Shown here: piece after piece, positions 1 to 14,129 of the stretch
Numbering within the stretch: position 1 is the first letter of the stretch
Layout of the letters: every line of letters begins with the position of its first letter
Assembly: GCF_014529535.1 (NCBI RefSeq)
Contig: NW_023503616.1
Span: 4,946,584 to 5,010,583, forward strand
Direction: 5' to 3'
Source of the DNA: Bradysia coprophila
Taxonomy: Eukaryota > Arthropoda > Insecta > Diptera > Sciaridae
DNA length: 64,000 bases
Position numbers and translations under genes: made by a program
The notes under the pieces: model-generated
What the model was told of the DNA's origin: nothing
Seen by the model: only the letters and a program-made list of their open reading frames with translations
The model's database searches: none

Positions 1-1672
1 ATAGCCTAATCCACGGAAAGATGTAAACACTTCCGTACTAAGCTATTATAATGAACGCTTCCTGAAAGTACTAAGTTTATAGCCGCAGTACTTTCACCGT
101 ATAATAATGGAAATATTGGATGGTGTTACCGAACCTAACTGTGTCTTTAACCTTTCAGAATCGGCTAATTATATGTTATCGACGGTGGTTGCGCCTGGTG
201 CTCTGTTATCATATGTATATGAATAGATACATACTTGATTTTAAACTGGGGAATGGTTAAATTAATGCTGTAAATGGTTTTGTATGATAAATCAATTAAA
301 GATACTTAAAACAAGTGAATTAACAGAGTTTATTACAATAAAGCCGCACAAACGTGTACAGGTGTTACATGCCCGGCCGAGAATGAGTTGACATCTTCTC
401 GAAACCGATTGAAATTTGACCGCTTCCTTTTTATTTACGCAGTTCTTCGGCTTCGAAAAATAATCAAACAAAATATCGTTATCTGTTCTTTAAAACTGTG
501 CAATATACCGATGACAACAATTGATATCAACACTTAATGAATGTACAAAAATTTTAAATCACGAGGTTATAAATAATAGTTCGGACGCATAATATTAACC
601 TTTGGTTCACATGCTACGTGATGTTTGATGTTTTTGTTTTAACTGATTTTGTTTGTAATGAATTGGACTTTTTATCTTTCCTTATTTCTGTTAATTTGCG
701 CATCGATATATTTACTTATACATCACAAGCAACGACAGAAATTATGCAATTCGGTCACCGATTTTAAGTACTTAATCTACACTCTAATATATTTATGGCA
801 CCGTACGAAATCACAACAAGAAGTCTGCCATAAAATTTTGATAAAACAACCTTTTATCGTATACCGAAATCATAAAATTATATTCTTTTTAACTGCAACT
901 TAGTGACCTTACCTGTGTAAATCGGTTTCAATTGTTGATATCAGAGTTCTGCCCGCTAATTATTTATTGTCAGCGAGTTTGGGATAGGTGTTTCGGTTCT
1001 ACTTTTTCATTTGTGTGCTAGGCTAATTTAAAGCAGTATGGCAAGATGATAGCTTATATGCAGAAGAAGATGAAGTGAATAGTTTAACAATGATATCCTT
1101 TCGGTGCAAAGCAGTAATGCAGCTATCGGTATATATATGGAATACGATAAGGAATATCATATCTATTTATAGGAAAGTTTCATTGCCAGACTAAAAAAGC
1201 ACTTCACAGTACCGAGCTAAATGAAAGGTTCAGCTTGATTTTGAAAATATTGATCATATTATATTTATATGTACCAGGTACCTATATGCGTGGTGATATT
1301 TATTTTTTTCAGAGTTTAGTCGTGCGGGTCTGTCTTATCAGCTTTTTGTATTATTATGTTAGAAGACATACGCAAAAAATTTCGTTGAACCCATGATTGT
1401 TCGGTTGACTGTAAGAAGCAATGTGATACAAATGGATTAAAATTTATCTCTTCCTTGTTGTTCCGCGTGTTGATAAATTGATAATTTGCTTTTGCGATAG
1501 ACATAACTTATAGATGATTTTATTAGATCCATAGTCAGTCTTCGGTTGTGCTCATCGAAAAGAAGATATCTCCGATCCAATTCCTTCAAGTCATTATGGT
1601 GAATGAATTTTAAAATCGTATGTTCGCAGTGTGTGTACACGACTCTAATTCGCATATCTTAATTTCGTTCAG
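1..1672. other. 5' flank / first intron of transporter gene, no confident gene
   Basis: AT-rich sequence left of the first recognisable transporter exon. A plus-strand frame from 658 to 903 begins with a hydrophobic stretch like an N-terminal membrane anchor, but nothing recognisable follows and no partner exon was found. A minus-strand frame at 1437-1655 has a protein-like composition but no splice partner or family likeness. A first exon or promoter of the transporter may lie here, because the acceptor at 1671-1672 is good and the frame is open from 1673. Confidence 0.4.
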
Positions 1673-4166
1673 GATTCGAAGGATAACAGCAGTAATGAAG
1701 TCAATGGTTTCGAAGCCATAGATATGCCCGACGCTCATTTGATGGCTTCGAAGAAAGAGTCGACTTCACTGGAATCGGAGACAAAGGCTTTATCCCAACA
1801 AGTTTATCAGTTCACAACGGAACCGATCGATAAGCCACTGCCACGAAATGCGGATCTATTTGATCATTTATTCGCTAAATTTGGAAAATGGCAACTCAGA
1901 TCGATTCTCTCCGTTTTTATTTATAAAATTCCGGCCGCTTGGTTTATGCACTGTATCCTATTTACTGCACCCGCACCTAGATATGGCGAATACTTTTGTC
2001 AAGCACCTCAGAACTTATCGAATATTGATTTATGGATAGACATGGCCCATCCGTCTACTCCAGCAACAACGAATCTTCAAGCGGGAAAACCGTTCACGAG
2101 AGACTTTTGTCACGTATTTAGTGATGCTAATTACAGAGCTGTAGTGCATACAAAGGACAATGTTTCTTGGACGTACAATAATTTTACAGATGAAGTTATA
2201 CCATGTGAATCACACACTCATATCGATGAATATGAATCCATCGTAACGGAATTCGACTTAGTTTGTTCACGTGAGATACTCATAGCTACAACACAATTCT
2301 TACATTTGGTAGGTGTTAGTTCGGGTGGTACTCTGGCTATCATACTATTAAATTAGTAAGTACCGACTTGCGATTGAAGGATTGGGGTGTAATATTAACA
2401 ATTTTGAACTATTTCAGTGTTAGTCCTAAGAAATTAGCACTTGGCGGAATGTCGTGCATGTTGCTGTTCGGTCCTTTAACCGGACTTGTAAATCGATATG
2501 AACTTCACGTAATCTTTAGACTACTAGCAGCCGCATCAATTGCTCATATGGTTCAAGCCGCAGCAACAATTTGTAAATATCATTTTTGAAGTGGAGAGTT
2601 CGGTTGTGGTATAATAATGTCGTGCCAATAACTGCTTTCGTAAGACCGCATTTCTTAAGTTTAAGCTGTAAATGAAAATTTGACTAAAGGGTATTAGATG
2701 ATGGATCGAACCATTTCCACTTAAAACGCATTTGATCAAATTCAATCGCAAAATGTATGACGACAATTATTACCCACTTCCACTTATCTACTGACATAAC
2801 TGCATACAAATCTTGATTAATTATAATCTGACTTGATAAAATTGAATGTAATCCGCAGCACAAGATATAACCGTTGGCAAATATCGCATATTAGTAACCG
2901 CACTTCACGAAATATTTTGGGGCGTTGGTGTTATACTTTTACCGGGATTAACTTTCTTCTTTTCGTCATGGACTTACCTGTATTTCGCAATGACATCACC
3001 AGCGTTGATTTTACTTTTGCTTTATAGGTAAAATTTATTTTAATTTGGTATTTTAATTCGGTATAATCCTTTAGAAAATTATCTTATGAACCGAACATTC
3101 GGTCAGTGCATGATAGAGTATTTAGAGTACAGTATACTGTATTCATATATTGTCAGTTTCTGAACACTAAGTACAAGTTATTGCTTAAGAAGAAAAAGAA
3201 CGGAGAATGAGTCAATGCTATAATTCCATTTCGATGATGATCGGAGGGTGACTGAATTATTACAGAGTTCACCGTTAAATCTTGTCGTCGTTATGTTTCC
3301 AAAATCTCATTAACTAACTTTGACTTAACTCACTTTCAGGTATGTGCCAGATTCACCCAGATGGCATGCTGACCGTGGACACGTCAATCGAGCTATGAAA
3401 ATTATTCAAAGATTTATCGATGTAGATCAAAAGCATAACGATCCTAGAATTCCCGATGACCTCTACGGTCGACTTCAGGATCATGCAAATAAAATGGAGA
3501 AAAAGGATCCAGGACCGAGTCTTTGTGTTCAGTTTCGTGAACTGTGGAAAGGAACATACATTTGGAAAAGAAACTTGGCCTGCGTTCATTTTGCCATCGC
3601 ATGTTATATTGTTAGCTACTTTGGAATGCTTCTGAATGCCAAATCGTTTGGACGAGAACGACTGCAAATTAACACAATGTTAATGGGAGTCGCCGAGATA
3701 TGTGGAGTATTCATTGGCACCTATTTGATTCTTAATAAGGGTAGATACAAGTGGAGATACGTAGCAATGTTCAACCTAGTTACGGTCGTCATATCAATGT
3801 GTGCTTGGCTTGTACCTGCTACGGGTAAGATTTGACATATCAGACATATTAAAAGAAAGGTTACACATTTTAATTCATGCAGTTCCGGAAGCGCAACGGG
3901 TCTCAGCATTAGTTTACATTTCATTCTTTCCGAAGACTGCCATTTCTGCAGCATTAACAATGCTGGTAACTTGTAACACTGAGGTGGTAACGCCTGATAA
4001 GAAAAAAATTGCTGGACTTTCGGTTTCATCGTGCATGAGAATATTTCAAATGTCAACTCCATATTGGGGCGCACTATTAATATTCGGTCAACTCGTTCCA
4101 CAAACGTGTTTCGCTGTATTATCAACACTTGGAGCAATAGCATGTCTACTAATACGAGTACCTTGA
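1673..4166 (+). CDS. SLC22-type organic cation / carcinine transporter-like protein (5 exons)
   Basis: Exons are 1673-2355, 2418-2572, 2859-3027, 3340-3824 and 3883-4166; every junction is GT-AG and the phases agree. From ATG 1724 the product is about 574 residues, but the frame is already open from the acceptor at 1672, so an upstream coding exon is possible. The order fits the SLC22 branch of the major facilitator superfamily: TM1, a large Cys-containing extracellular loop, TM2-6, the family signature PDSPRW at the start of exon 4, a charged cytoplasmic loop, then TM7-12. Such plasma-membrane proteins carry small organic cations or zwitterions; Drosophila CarT (carcinine) is a relative I considered. 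Oddities: the usual D-R-x-G-R-[RK] after TM2 is replaced by NYVSPKK, and the motif after TM10 is also degenerate (NTEVVTPDKKK). The substrate cannot be read from the sequence. Confidence 0.85.
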
Positions 4167-4649
4167 TTGATTATTAGCGTTATTTATAGGAAATAATTTT
4201 AATTGTTGAGGAAATAATCTGTTTTATTGATTATGACTTTACTTAGATTTGATTGATAATACACGATGCTTTATAAGAAATTTTGTCGTGTTTTAGTTAT
4301 CTGTGAATCGATAGTCCTTTGTTCTTGACGAGGTCAGAAGACAACTTCACAACTCTTTTACATAATCTCGACAACAACGACTAAAATAAATATCGAGCTC
4401 TAGCTTAACTTACAGTCTTTTTTGTGGTTAAACAAATGAAGTACAAGATTTTCTTTCAATCTGTCGAAATCAAACAATGTAATAGATTCAATAACTGTCC
4501 AAATGATATACTTTCCGTCTGTGAAAGGTTACATTGATACAATTTGAACTAAAATCAAATTTTGACTTTCTATCTTTTACTGAAGCTTCTTGTTGTGTTG
4601 AAAAAGCCTGAACTTTGTCTCAACTGTGATAAGTAACCTCTGAGTAACC

Positions 4650-4800
4650 ACCAGTCATCTGTTGTCGACAACGGCGACAAAAAGAAGCACTGAGCTCTGG
4701 CTGGAATGTTTCATTTTATGGTCACGCATTAACCTTAAAACAAATGAAGTAAAAGACTTTGTATCTAGAACACTGTCACTGGGTGATACTTCGAGCAAAT
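4650..4800 (+). repeat. Dispersed diverged repeat, best copy
   Basis: Blocks in fixed order: TCATCTGTTGTCGACAAC, then GAGCTCTG, then AATGAAGTAAAAGACTTTG, then GATACTT. The same order and similar spacing recur at 4365-4456, 17455-17595 and 51905-52045 on plus, and on minus at about 15340-15470; parts occur at 8637-8720, 9477-9515 and 23225-23260. No terminal repeats or target duplications were seen, so the class is unknown. Confidence 0.55.
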
Positions 4801-7800
4801 ATGCGTAAATTTTGGTCTTCATAATTTTATCTACAGATGATATCCACTGAATAGTTGTGTTTTAAATTCGATGAGGCGAGCTCAACCAATTATAACGTAC
4901 GAATAGAAATTCTTCTTTCGGCAATCAAAATTGGCTCAACAACGACCAAAGATCTATTATCTGTCTCGTAATGTATCATTTGATGAGTACTCCCAGAGGT
5001 AATCGTATATGATCAGATGGAAATCAGAAATTTATCAATTCTTGGACACAAATTAAATCGCTTTTGAAGAAAATACCACTTCGAAACATGTAAACATTTT
5101 GATTTAATGTTTGTATGCTAACAAATGCTATTGATACAATGTGTCCATTGTCTACAGGTCCACAATGTTACGTATCTTTAATAGAATTCCTCTCTTTTTT
5201 TTCGAAACTAGCAAACTTATTTAATTCAAGCACACTTAACATTGAAAAGGTTACATTAAAACCTAATCTATCATCCCTTGATCAACTATTATAAAAATTG
5301 AAAAGTACAAAAAAAAAAATGCATGCAGATGGGCCAAAAATGTATATGCTCTGTGCATTTGATTTTTTTTTAAAGAGCATCTCTCTTGTCTGTCTGTTTT
5401 ACACACGAAAAGATATTATTTTCAAACAATGCATGGTGGATTGAATATCAGAGGCAATGAAAAATACACATAATTTTTATTACATTCTATTTATGAATTT
5501 ATTATTCGCTTAAATTTCAGTATTGTGTTACGGAGGCATATAGGGAAATGATAAAGCGACCGCAAAAATAGAAAACTGAATTTTAAGTGGATTTTTTAAC
5601 GGTGAAGAGGTGGTTTTAGTCTACTGTGGCAGAGGCGGTAAATATTAGAATTTACTCGCTTGAAGTAGTTGCAAAAGGCTGGAAGCCACTGAAAGTAGTT
5701 GCAAAAATTATAAAAGGAAAATGTTACAGTCAGAGGGCATTGAAATTTCATCATGAATTTGCTTCACCTGTTTTTCATTTCATCCACGCTAGGGTTCCTA
5801 TTCGTCCTCTTTTTAGTGGACATGTCCTCTTTTTTCGCCTCGGTCTTCTTTTTTACAAAAATTCTAAGAACGACACTTTTTGGAGGAAAATGTAGTCTTT
5901 GTCCTCTTTTTTTTCAGATCTTCTTCTTTTTTAAGTAAATTGGATGCAGCTCATACATAAAGAACGAAAAATTTTCGTTCGCATTAACTAATAATCTGTC
6001 AGAGAACCTTGACTACAATGAACTCTTCATCTAAAAAAAAATTCTCTCGCTCCGCTCGCATTCTTTACCACCTCATTCGTTCATACATTAAAATAAACGT
6101 TAGTAATTTCAAAAGAAAGAAAATAGTGTAGCGTCGTATGAGACACCAAAGATCACGCAAGGATAGGGAAAAACAAAGTCTGTATTCAGGTAATATAAAG
6201 TGGGTGTTATCACTGAGAAGGAATCCAAAAGAATATCAGGACGATTTCAGGGCATATTGCACAGAGCATTTTTTAATTTTTCGTTTTCAACATGAACACC
6301 AAATTACACAATAGTTGCACAAAGTGCATGTACAGTCGTTGATATTCCGCGTCAGAAATTTCACTGCCTCTAACTGTATTTGCAACAAATTTTGCAATTG
6401 CTTCAAAAGAATATCATTTTTTTAAAGTGTCTTGTTTCGAAGTTAAATGTTTCATTTCATTTGAATAAGTTTCCACAAAGGTTACCTTTAAAGTTCTGAA
6501 CTAGCCAACCTAACCCTCCACCTTCAAGCATTTGCGATTTATTTTGAAATGTTTCATCCCACAGCCTGCGTAAATATTACCCAAAATTATCTCTAAAAAA
6601 GTGTACCAATAACACAATCAAATCATTTAAAAAAGTACGAACGCATGCATCACTTACAAAATAAACAAGCGCAACTTAATACACTCCTTCGAACCCCTTT
6701 TTTTGTCGAATTACATCCAGGATAATCAAATAAGAAAAACAAAATTGTCTACTTCCGTATTACTTACATTTATTTATGATATATCAATTGCACACATGCG
6801 CTTGGCACGCGTTCCAGTGTGAACAACTTGTTAGCTTAAACGGTTTCGTTTTTCACTAACAAAATAATATTAAGTGGGTGACACGAGCCGATTGTCTTCA
6901 ATAAACACCTTCTGAATCGAAACTGTTCCGAGTTTCTTTTTTTATTAATTCAGTTCGTTTTTTTGTGAGTCAATATTACCGCTGCTTGATGTGCCACGTG
7001 CCGTTTGGTATATTGTATGCTAATCTAGCGATTAATTTATTAACTATGACAGTAGTTATGGTGGGATATTACAACTGAACTTACATAAATATTCAGTAGC
7101 CATTTAAGTATCACTTACGTTAGAGCGTGTCATATTCCACGCTTATTTTTTTAGAGTTAAGAATAATGACACCGGAAAATAATTTGGTTTTCGCTAATTC
7201 GTTACCAAACCATTAATTTACACACTACCGAACTATAGTTAATTCCCACTAAATTGATCTTCGTCACGTGTCCTGATAGATACTTGGGAAATAAGTGGTT
7301 GCAATTGCACCAGACTGCATAAGTGGCTTTTTAGTAATTGAGTCTGCCACAAAACTAACAATGCTTCACTTAAATAATTATTAAAATTATGGCTGATACC
7401 ATTGTGGTCCTTGGGTGGGAGTACAAATTCATCTGGGTCATCTGTTCACATCATCAGAGATGCATTTCAATCGAAATGAAAGCTGAAGTTCTTATGTTAA
7501 ACTGCGAGAATGTTATATTGTCTACCAAGTCTATTGCGACCCGGCCTATCCTTCGTTTTGCTAAAATCTGATGAAAGAGTGAATCTAAGGAATTCAATTT
7601 TGCCTTGTCATTAGCCAGGACTTCTCTAAAAAAGTTCAAAATAGTGTAGAAGAGGACATCCGTTGGAATAAATTTAAATTTCTTTCAGTAATGCAATGCT
7701 AGCAACTATTTTCGAAATAAAACGCATTACATACACAACAAAACAAAAAATTGGTTTGGGCGGGCAGCAAACCATTAAGTATGTAAATCTAATTTACACT

Positions 7801-10800
7801 ATTCAAAAGATGTAAATCCAATGTTCCAGCAGCCACAAAACATAATATGCGTGAAATTTGTGTTAGCTGTAATTCGACACACACGTCGGTGCAAACAAAC
7901 AAGGGATGGAAAAACTCTCCTCATAAAATTATATATTTATTGAATGTACTGCTTAGAGTGAACTACCGAACAAGCAAGGGAAGTTAGTTCGTCTAAACAT
8001 ATCGAATTTAAAATTCATGGTATTCAGTTGTTGTGTATACACAAGTATGTAACATTGACAGGAGTATTGAATGCGTTGTATATGTACAAAACGAACTAAT
8101 ATTTCTCAAATATTTGCAGTGGATTTATGTCGAAATTAGCCTGAAAATTTCCGTGACAAATTTTTTTTTTACCATTTTCAGGAAATAATTATTATGAGTG
8201 ACACCCCTGGCAAACGGGAAATAGGATTTAATTTTTATTTGATTTGATTACTTTATTGCCTTAAGCAATCGGACACACATTGAAAATGGTTAGACAGATG
8301 GTCGATCAATTTCTTTGCAGGAAAAAAGTCTTTAGTTTGATGGAATCGATTTCTATGCTCTAGCATAAAAGACATCAAGTTGTCGACGAACTGAAGGTTG
8401 TTTCGTAAAAATTGATTTAATCGTTACAAGGATGTTGATTTGTTGATTGCGATGTTGAGTAAAAATATTGATCGCAGGTGAGAAAGAGGCAAATAATCTT
8501 AATCTTTCTTTAGATATTACTACTAATCACCTTTTAACATATATCATCTTCCCTAAGTTACAAGGCATCAATAGAAATACTCTCGTCCACTCGTCAAAAT
8601 AAAAATTTGGAACCTCGGACGTAATCTACTAATAAAAAAATTGAAGTACAAGATTTGAAATCAACCGAATAAAAATACTTTGATCGATGGAAGTAATAGA
8701 CCCGATAATAATACTGGTACTGATCTGTTACTTCTTTTGTTTAAAGCATTGGTTTTTGTCAGATATCAAATCTTGCACCTCTTTCATTTTGAGGAATACT
8801 TGAGAAAAACAGCCTACACAAATCGGACGTATTTTTTCTGGCTTATTTACTTGGAGGTCTTGGAGAACTTTAACACCAGAGTCATACGTTTTTTAAAGTT
8901 CTTCTACAGACATCTAAATATTTGAAGTGAACTATTGGAACGGTGATTGCGAAAAATAGGTCAGCAGCTGGTTATTGCTTCAGAATAAATTTTTTTGGAT
9001 TCAATTATCCATTCATTCGAGATTCTTCACGTAGAAGGAGTTAGTGTCATATTTTCACTTGCAAGAACATTCACCATCTCACAAGTCAAGTCTGACTGGT
9101 ATCATTGGAAAGCTGAAACACGTAGACAGTGTTTTCATTTTCCCTTATAATTTGTGAAGTTAACTAATCTTTTCGTTTTTTCACCATGTTGCTCCGTAGC
9201 TGCGTGATCTCAGCTATCCGTCAACTACTGTGGTAGAAATTTTTGTAAAAATTTTCTATTTTTCAATTATTTGGATGTGTTTTTCTGGTCACACAAGAAT
9301 TAAAAAAAAGTGTTTGACGATGACGTTGAAGTCTGTGCAGTTCACAGTGGGCATCAAGGCCTCGAATTATATACTAATTAAGCTTAAAAACCGATTTCGG
9401 AAGGTAGTTTTTCAAAAGAATCGATCTTGAGTATTACATTGCATTATGTAAGAGAACACTAACCTGAGGTCACCGTTTATTTTTTGTTGTCGTTGTCGAT
9501 AGCAGATGCCTAGTGTCTTTCAATAACATAAACATTTCTTCTTCTATACCGTCTCGGTACTAAATTATCATAATTTTCATACAGGACCAAGCATCTAATG
9601 GTTATAAACGTTAGAACCTCGAAAATCCTCTGATAACTGTTAATTTAAAAGAGAACTCAAAAATTCAACCAGATATCACAATGTAAGAAAAATAAACATT
9701 TGAAATCGTGATTTAAAAAAAAAGTAAAATTTTCATTCCAACTCATCCACGCGTCATTGTACAAACAACCCCGTTATTGAAATCAAAATACGAATAATTC
9801 ATAGTTGACACCTCAGGGGGTCTCTATTATGATTATAACTATTATTTCAATGGTATTGTAACCCTCACTGAAGTCGTTTTTCACTAGTTATTTAGTGATG
9901 TTGAAATTCGTTTTATATTTATGTACGTTATGACGGTCTGGTTGCCAGCTTGGACTGTACTGTATACCATTGCCAGTTAGAAAAATGTAACGACCTAACA
10001 ATGCATTCATGCATTCGTACGTATAGTTTATATGCGTTGTATAGGTACCGCATATAAGTGCATGTACACGATGTGTGCATAGAAAGAGAGTTTTGTATGT
10101 ACATTATTTGGGTATAGTAGATTTTCATGGGGTGAACGGAAAACAATAGCTGATTTCACGTCACCTGCCATCTATTATAAATTGCTGTATGAAATGAGCA
10201 CCCCCAAAAAAACGGGGTAGATTTACTATTTCAATAAGACTGACTGTATAGGAGATTGTCGTACATTGTAAAATAAAAAGCTATTAACAGCCCTCAGATT
10301 TAAATCACTGATATTTTAGATTTTCCTTTTTTTCCTTTGATGTTGGTGAATTATTGCTATTTAAATGATGTGACAATATAACTGTAACAGGAAACTCTTG
10401 TTGTTTTTTTTATGTAAAACGGATATTTAGGTCATACGTATTCCGGATTATGTGACTGGAAAACAAAGCCCAAAGATTTTTTTAATCAAATATTTTTATG
10501 GAATAATTCAATAATTTCATTCGTCCCACAAAATATGTGTGCTTAACGTTATGTATCGTAATAAATCGAAAAGCAATTGATGCATCTAACATACAACCAC
10601 ACAGATTTGTGAAATGAAAGAAAAGAATATCGGGTGATTGAATTCATCCAATTCGTCTGTACTGTAGGTCTAATTGCTAGCCGGCATATAAATTGAAAAG
10701 TACAAAACATTTCGATATAAAGTAGGGGTTGTAATCATATATGACGGGTATTTGTGCTCGAATGTGATTAGAAGCTGAATGTAGCTTGACTGGCTTTTAG

Positions 10801-11721
10801 AGCATTATTCAAACAAAACGTTGTTTTCTTCCTTTTGTGATGAATATGAATACGAATTAGTACGAGCAAAAATGTCGACATTTTCACGATGGATATATTT
10901 TACCGAGAGTGAAAAAAATCCCCGATTCCCTAAGGGTGGAATTAATTTTATTTTCGAATTTATTTTAAGGTTCGGTTGGTAAAGGAATATCACCTAAGGA
11001 TATAAAAAGCAAAATTATTTCAAGGGTTTCAAGTTTCATTTATTTCAACAATTCAATATATAATTTCATTTCATTTTGTTTCTTTGCTTTTATTAAAATA
11101 TTTATTTACAATTTTTGCTAGAAAAATATTTCGTTGTACAATATTTCGATACTAAATATTTTTTATTTTGTTTTATCAGCTTAATATTTTCTTTGAAAAG
11201 GCATTTTAGTTTCATAAGAATTGGCGTTTACTCTAAAACCGTTTGTGATGGGCAAATGAAAATATTTGTACGTTCAAAATTTACTTGTTTTTGTATTGAT
11301 CTTAAAGTATTAATAAATCAAAAATTCTTTATTATTTTTACATAATGTAAGTTTGTTTCTAATATTAAATTTAAATTTAAAAAATGAGATCATGAACAAC
11401 TGCAAGACAATATAATTGGTAAATCATCTCCAAAAAACTTTAATTTATAACAGTTGATAAAACTTTGAAGATGATAACAATTGCATATCTTCGACGTATT
11501 GAATATCAAATCAAACAATAATTCTGTATTAGAGATTATGGGGAACAAATCAGTAGTTTAAAATGTGTATTATATAGCGCACGGTAAATCAATGAGATTA
11601 GTCTAATAAGTGCTGCTAATAATCTTATCTGCAAATTTTTAAACTCTTCATTTTACATTACTTCTTCTAAAATTGTAATTCGCTATTTAATAAATTATTT
11701 ATTTATTTATTTAAATGTTGA

Positions 11722-11812
11722 AAAGTCGAGTTTGCGTGTGAATTTTGGTGATCTGGGGCGAATCGAGGTCAATAATCATACGTAAACGAGATTTTTCATT
11801 TTTATCCCGAAC
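11722..11812. repeat. Degenerate copy of the GCG-tip hairpin element
   Basis: Resembles the hairpins at 22467-22562 and 26015-26185: GTGTGAATTTT..GTGAT, then GGGGCGAATCGAGGTCAATA, then AAACGAGA and TTCATTTTTATCCCGA in the same order. The arms are less complementary than in the other copies. Confidence 0.5.
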
Positions 11813-13127
11813 CTAATAAAGTACTTTGCACTCGATGTAATAAATAACTATTTCCTAACATATGCTAGTTATTTATCTAACAAGAATCGTAACTAGATGT
11901 TAGATTGCTAATCCCAGGCAAAGCCGGGGTTGGCAAGACATCGTGTGCGATAATATACCGTTTTACAACGTTTTATGCAGTGAATACCGAAGATAATCTT
12001 AGTTTGACTTCAGTAACACGTGGATTTTATCGCCCTAGTTTTTTTAGCGATAAAACCTCTTGCAAATCCTTTATCACACTAGTGCGATAAAATACCTTCA
12101 CACGATATTGCACATAGGCGGCGTTAGTTACAAATATCATCACTGAATTGCATAAAAACTTTTTAGCAAATTCGTTTCCAGCACGAGCCGGAGGATAGGT
12201 CGCGATATTTTAACACTAGTTAGGAAATAGATTTTATTGTAGATTGTCCCATACCATTAGTGTATATTTTTACAACTTTGTATTCAAACAACTGATATGT
12301 TCACTTAACCTCTTATTAACGGCGTACGTATTTACATAAAGATTGAATCTGTTACTTCCTTTGTTAACTTCAAAACAAAACTCTAAACTCGAGTAATGCT
12401 TGCAAAGAAATCATGTACTTCTGTAGTTTTACGATTCATCTCCTATTATAAGAGTTACAAATTATTATTTATTGTTGACGTTGTTGTGAATAACGATGAT
12501 TAACTGTTTATAAGAGGGAAGATTTGATGTTGATGTCAAGAGAATTTAAATTGTTCGTCTTAAGTCTTTCAGACCTTTATACTCACATTCATGTTAATAA
12601 CATACATCTATATGGTAAATAATTTATCATAAATGGTGGAAATCAGCTTTCTGAAGTCAACATTTTGATACACCCCATTATAGGTGTGTTCAGTGATGAC
12701 AAGAGATGAGTTTCCTTAATAAATCCCATAGAAATGTGTGTTATCTTACTCTTAAAAATCTTAAAAATATTATTGAGATATTCAACACGCCGAAAATCTC
12801 GTTTCGCAATTGTTCAAAGATTTAATCTAGTATAATTGTGATGATAGGCACATGAAAAATATCGAAGCAAATGAGATGCAATGTGTTTGTATAAAAAAAA
12901 TCAAATTTTCATTTTCATAAATGTTTGTGAAAAATTACTGTTTATTTAGGAATGCAAAAAATCAAATCGGTTAGATCCAGATAAAATGTGAATAACTAAA
13001 GGGAAAAATCGGAACAATACATTGTATGTCATTTGCTGATATCTTGAATGCATACCACCCACTTCAAGCTTATAAATATCTAGTGACTAGAATAATGATC
13101 GAATTACCTTTTTTCACTAATGTAGAT

Positions 13128-14129
13128 TCAAAGCGATTGAAACTGTCCGTAGCTGTTCAAAATCTGTTCATTATAATCCTTCCAAGGTGGCGTATTCGCA
13201 TAAAAACTACTATTTTGATGTGCACTCTGATGATTGTGATGATGATGCGAATAACCCCGAAAATAATCCTCATGTTTAATTGCGACACCACTATCCACAC
13301 TGGAATTACTTCCATAACTAGTTTGGTGTGTCGATGGCGAATGAACGCTTGAGTTTAAAGCTGCTTCGAACGTTCCTTTGAATAAGTCGTAGTTCTGTCG
13401 TGAAAATGTTGTACTCTCTTCATGTATCGGCTGTTGCATCGTTATACCATATTGATGCATACTACTGTAGAAATCACAAGTGGAAAACGTTGCATTCATT
13501 TGACATGAGCTGGGATTTACGAAAACCGCTTCAAACATTTCTTTGGTAAATCTTTCGCCGCTTAAGGTGATACTTTGTAACTTCTCCAAATCCAAATTGA
13601 TAGATCCACCGTTCTCCAAGACCTGTTCCAGCGCAAAGATGTAATTGTGAGCGAAACGTAACGTCTCAATTTTGGTTAATTTGGTGTCTTCGGGAAAGGT
13701 GGGTAGAGCCAGTCGAAGTTTTTCCAATGCTTCATTTAACATATGCATTCGATTACGTTCACGATCATTCGCTTTCATTCGTCGATTTTTCTTGATGCGA
13801 AGTACTTGAGTTGGGCTTCTTGTTCGCGTCATTCGGTTTTTTCCAACGGCGTATTTTCTTTTCGGTTTGTCCGGCTGTTTTGTCGGTGTGGACGTTTGTA
13901 ATCCCAAGTTTGGTTTAAATTCGGTTAAATTTGGGGAGAATGAGTTGTTGTTGTTGATTGTCTGAGGTAGGTGAATGTCTTGATCGAAATTCAATTTACG
14001 CGATACGTGATTGAGTTCAAAACTTTTTTCGAAACCACTGTCCGATGACGTATCGTCAAACTCCTCGTCATAAGAACGATCATCAAAACCACTGTAACAC
14101 GACGACATCGTTTCACATTTATTTTTCAA
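13128..14129 (-). CDS. tap: Neurogenin-family bHLH transcription factor, tap-like
   Basis: Uninterrupted 333-residue frame. The bHLH domain lies at about residues 114-170: basic region [20 protein letters not shown], a short loop with [13 protein letters not shown], and helix 2 ([13 protein letters not shown]). The preceding TRTRSPTQV and following [12 protein letters not shown] and [18 protein letters not shown] match my memory of Drosophila tap, the fly neurogenin homologue, expected to act in the nucleus as a dimer with Daughterless on E-boxes during neural development. The C-terminus is Ser/His-rich with a short histidine run (residues about 295-299). An odd residue is Met where the family has Asn (HMLN for HNLN). 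Met8 could also be the start. AATAAA on this strand lies at 12946-12941. Gene-poor flanks are common around developmental regulators. Confidence 0.93.
   Translation of the reverse strand: MKNKCETMSSCYSGFDDRSYDEEFDDTSSDSGFEKSFELNHVSRKLNFDQDIHLPQTINNNNSFSPNLTEFKPNLGLQTSTPTKQPDKPKRKYAVGKNRMTRTRSPTQVLRIKKNRRMKANDRERNRMHMLNEALEKLRLALPTFPEDTKLTKIETLRFAHNYIFALEQVLENGGSINLDLEKLQSITLSGERFTKEMFEAVFVNPSSCQMNATFSTCDFYSSMHQYGITMQQPIHEESTTFSRQNYDLFKGTFEAALNSSVHSPSTHQTSYGSNSSVDSGVAIKHEDYFRGYSHHHHNHQSAHQNSSFYANTPPWKDYNEQILNSYGQFQSL

Larger units (their letters stand above)
4167..13127. other. Gene-free AT-rich region with dispersed repeats
   Basis: No supported coding exon. It holds two diverged copies of a dispersed repeat (4365-4456 and 4650-4800), partial copies at 8637-8720 and 9477-9515, a pyrimidine-rich stretch repeating GTCCTCTTTTT (5800-5925), and a degraded hairpin element at 11722-11812. 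Short open frames are scattered and look random. Confidence 0.6.

Noticed and set aside
649-903. 84-codon frame with N-terminal hydrophobic anchor
   Set aside because: Could be a P450-like first exon, but no following exon or motif supports it.
1437-1655. 72-codon minus-strand frame
   Set aside because: Lies within the probable first intron of the transporter; no homologue recognised and no supporting sites.
11905-12090. GKAGVGKTS, which looks like a P-loop
   Set aside because: 61-codon frame inside hairpin-like repeat sequence, no Walker B or other NTPase motif; chance match.
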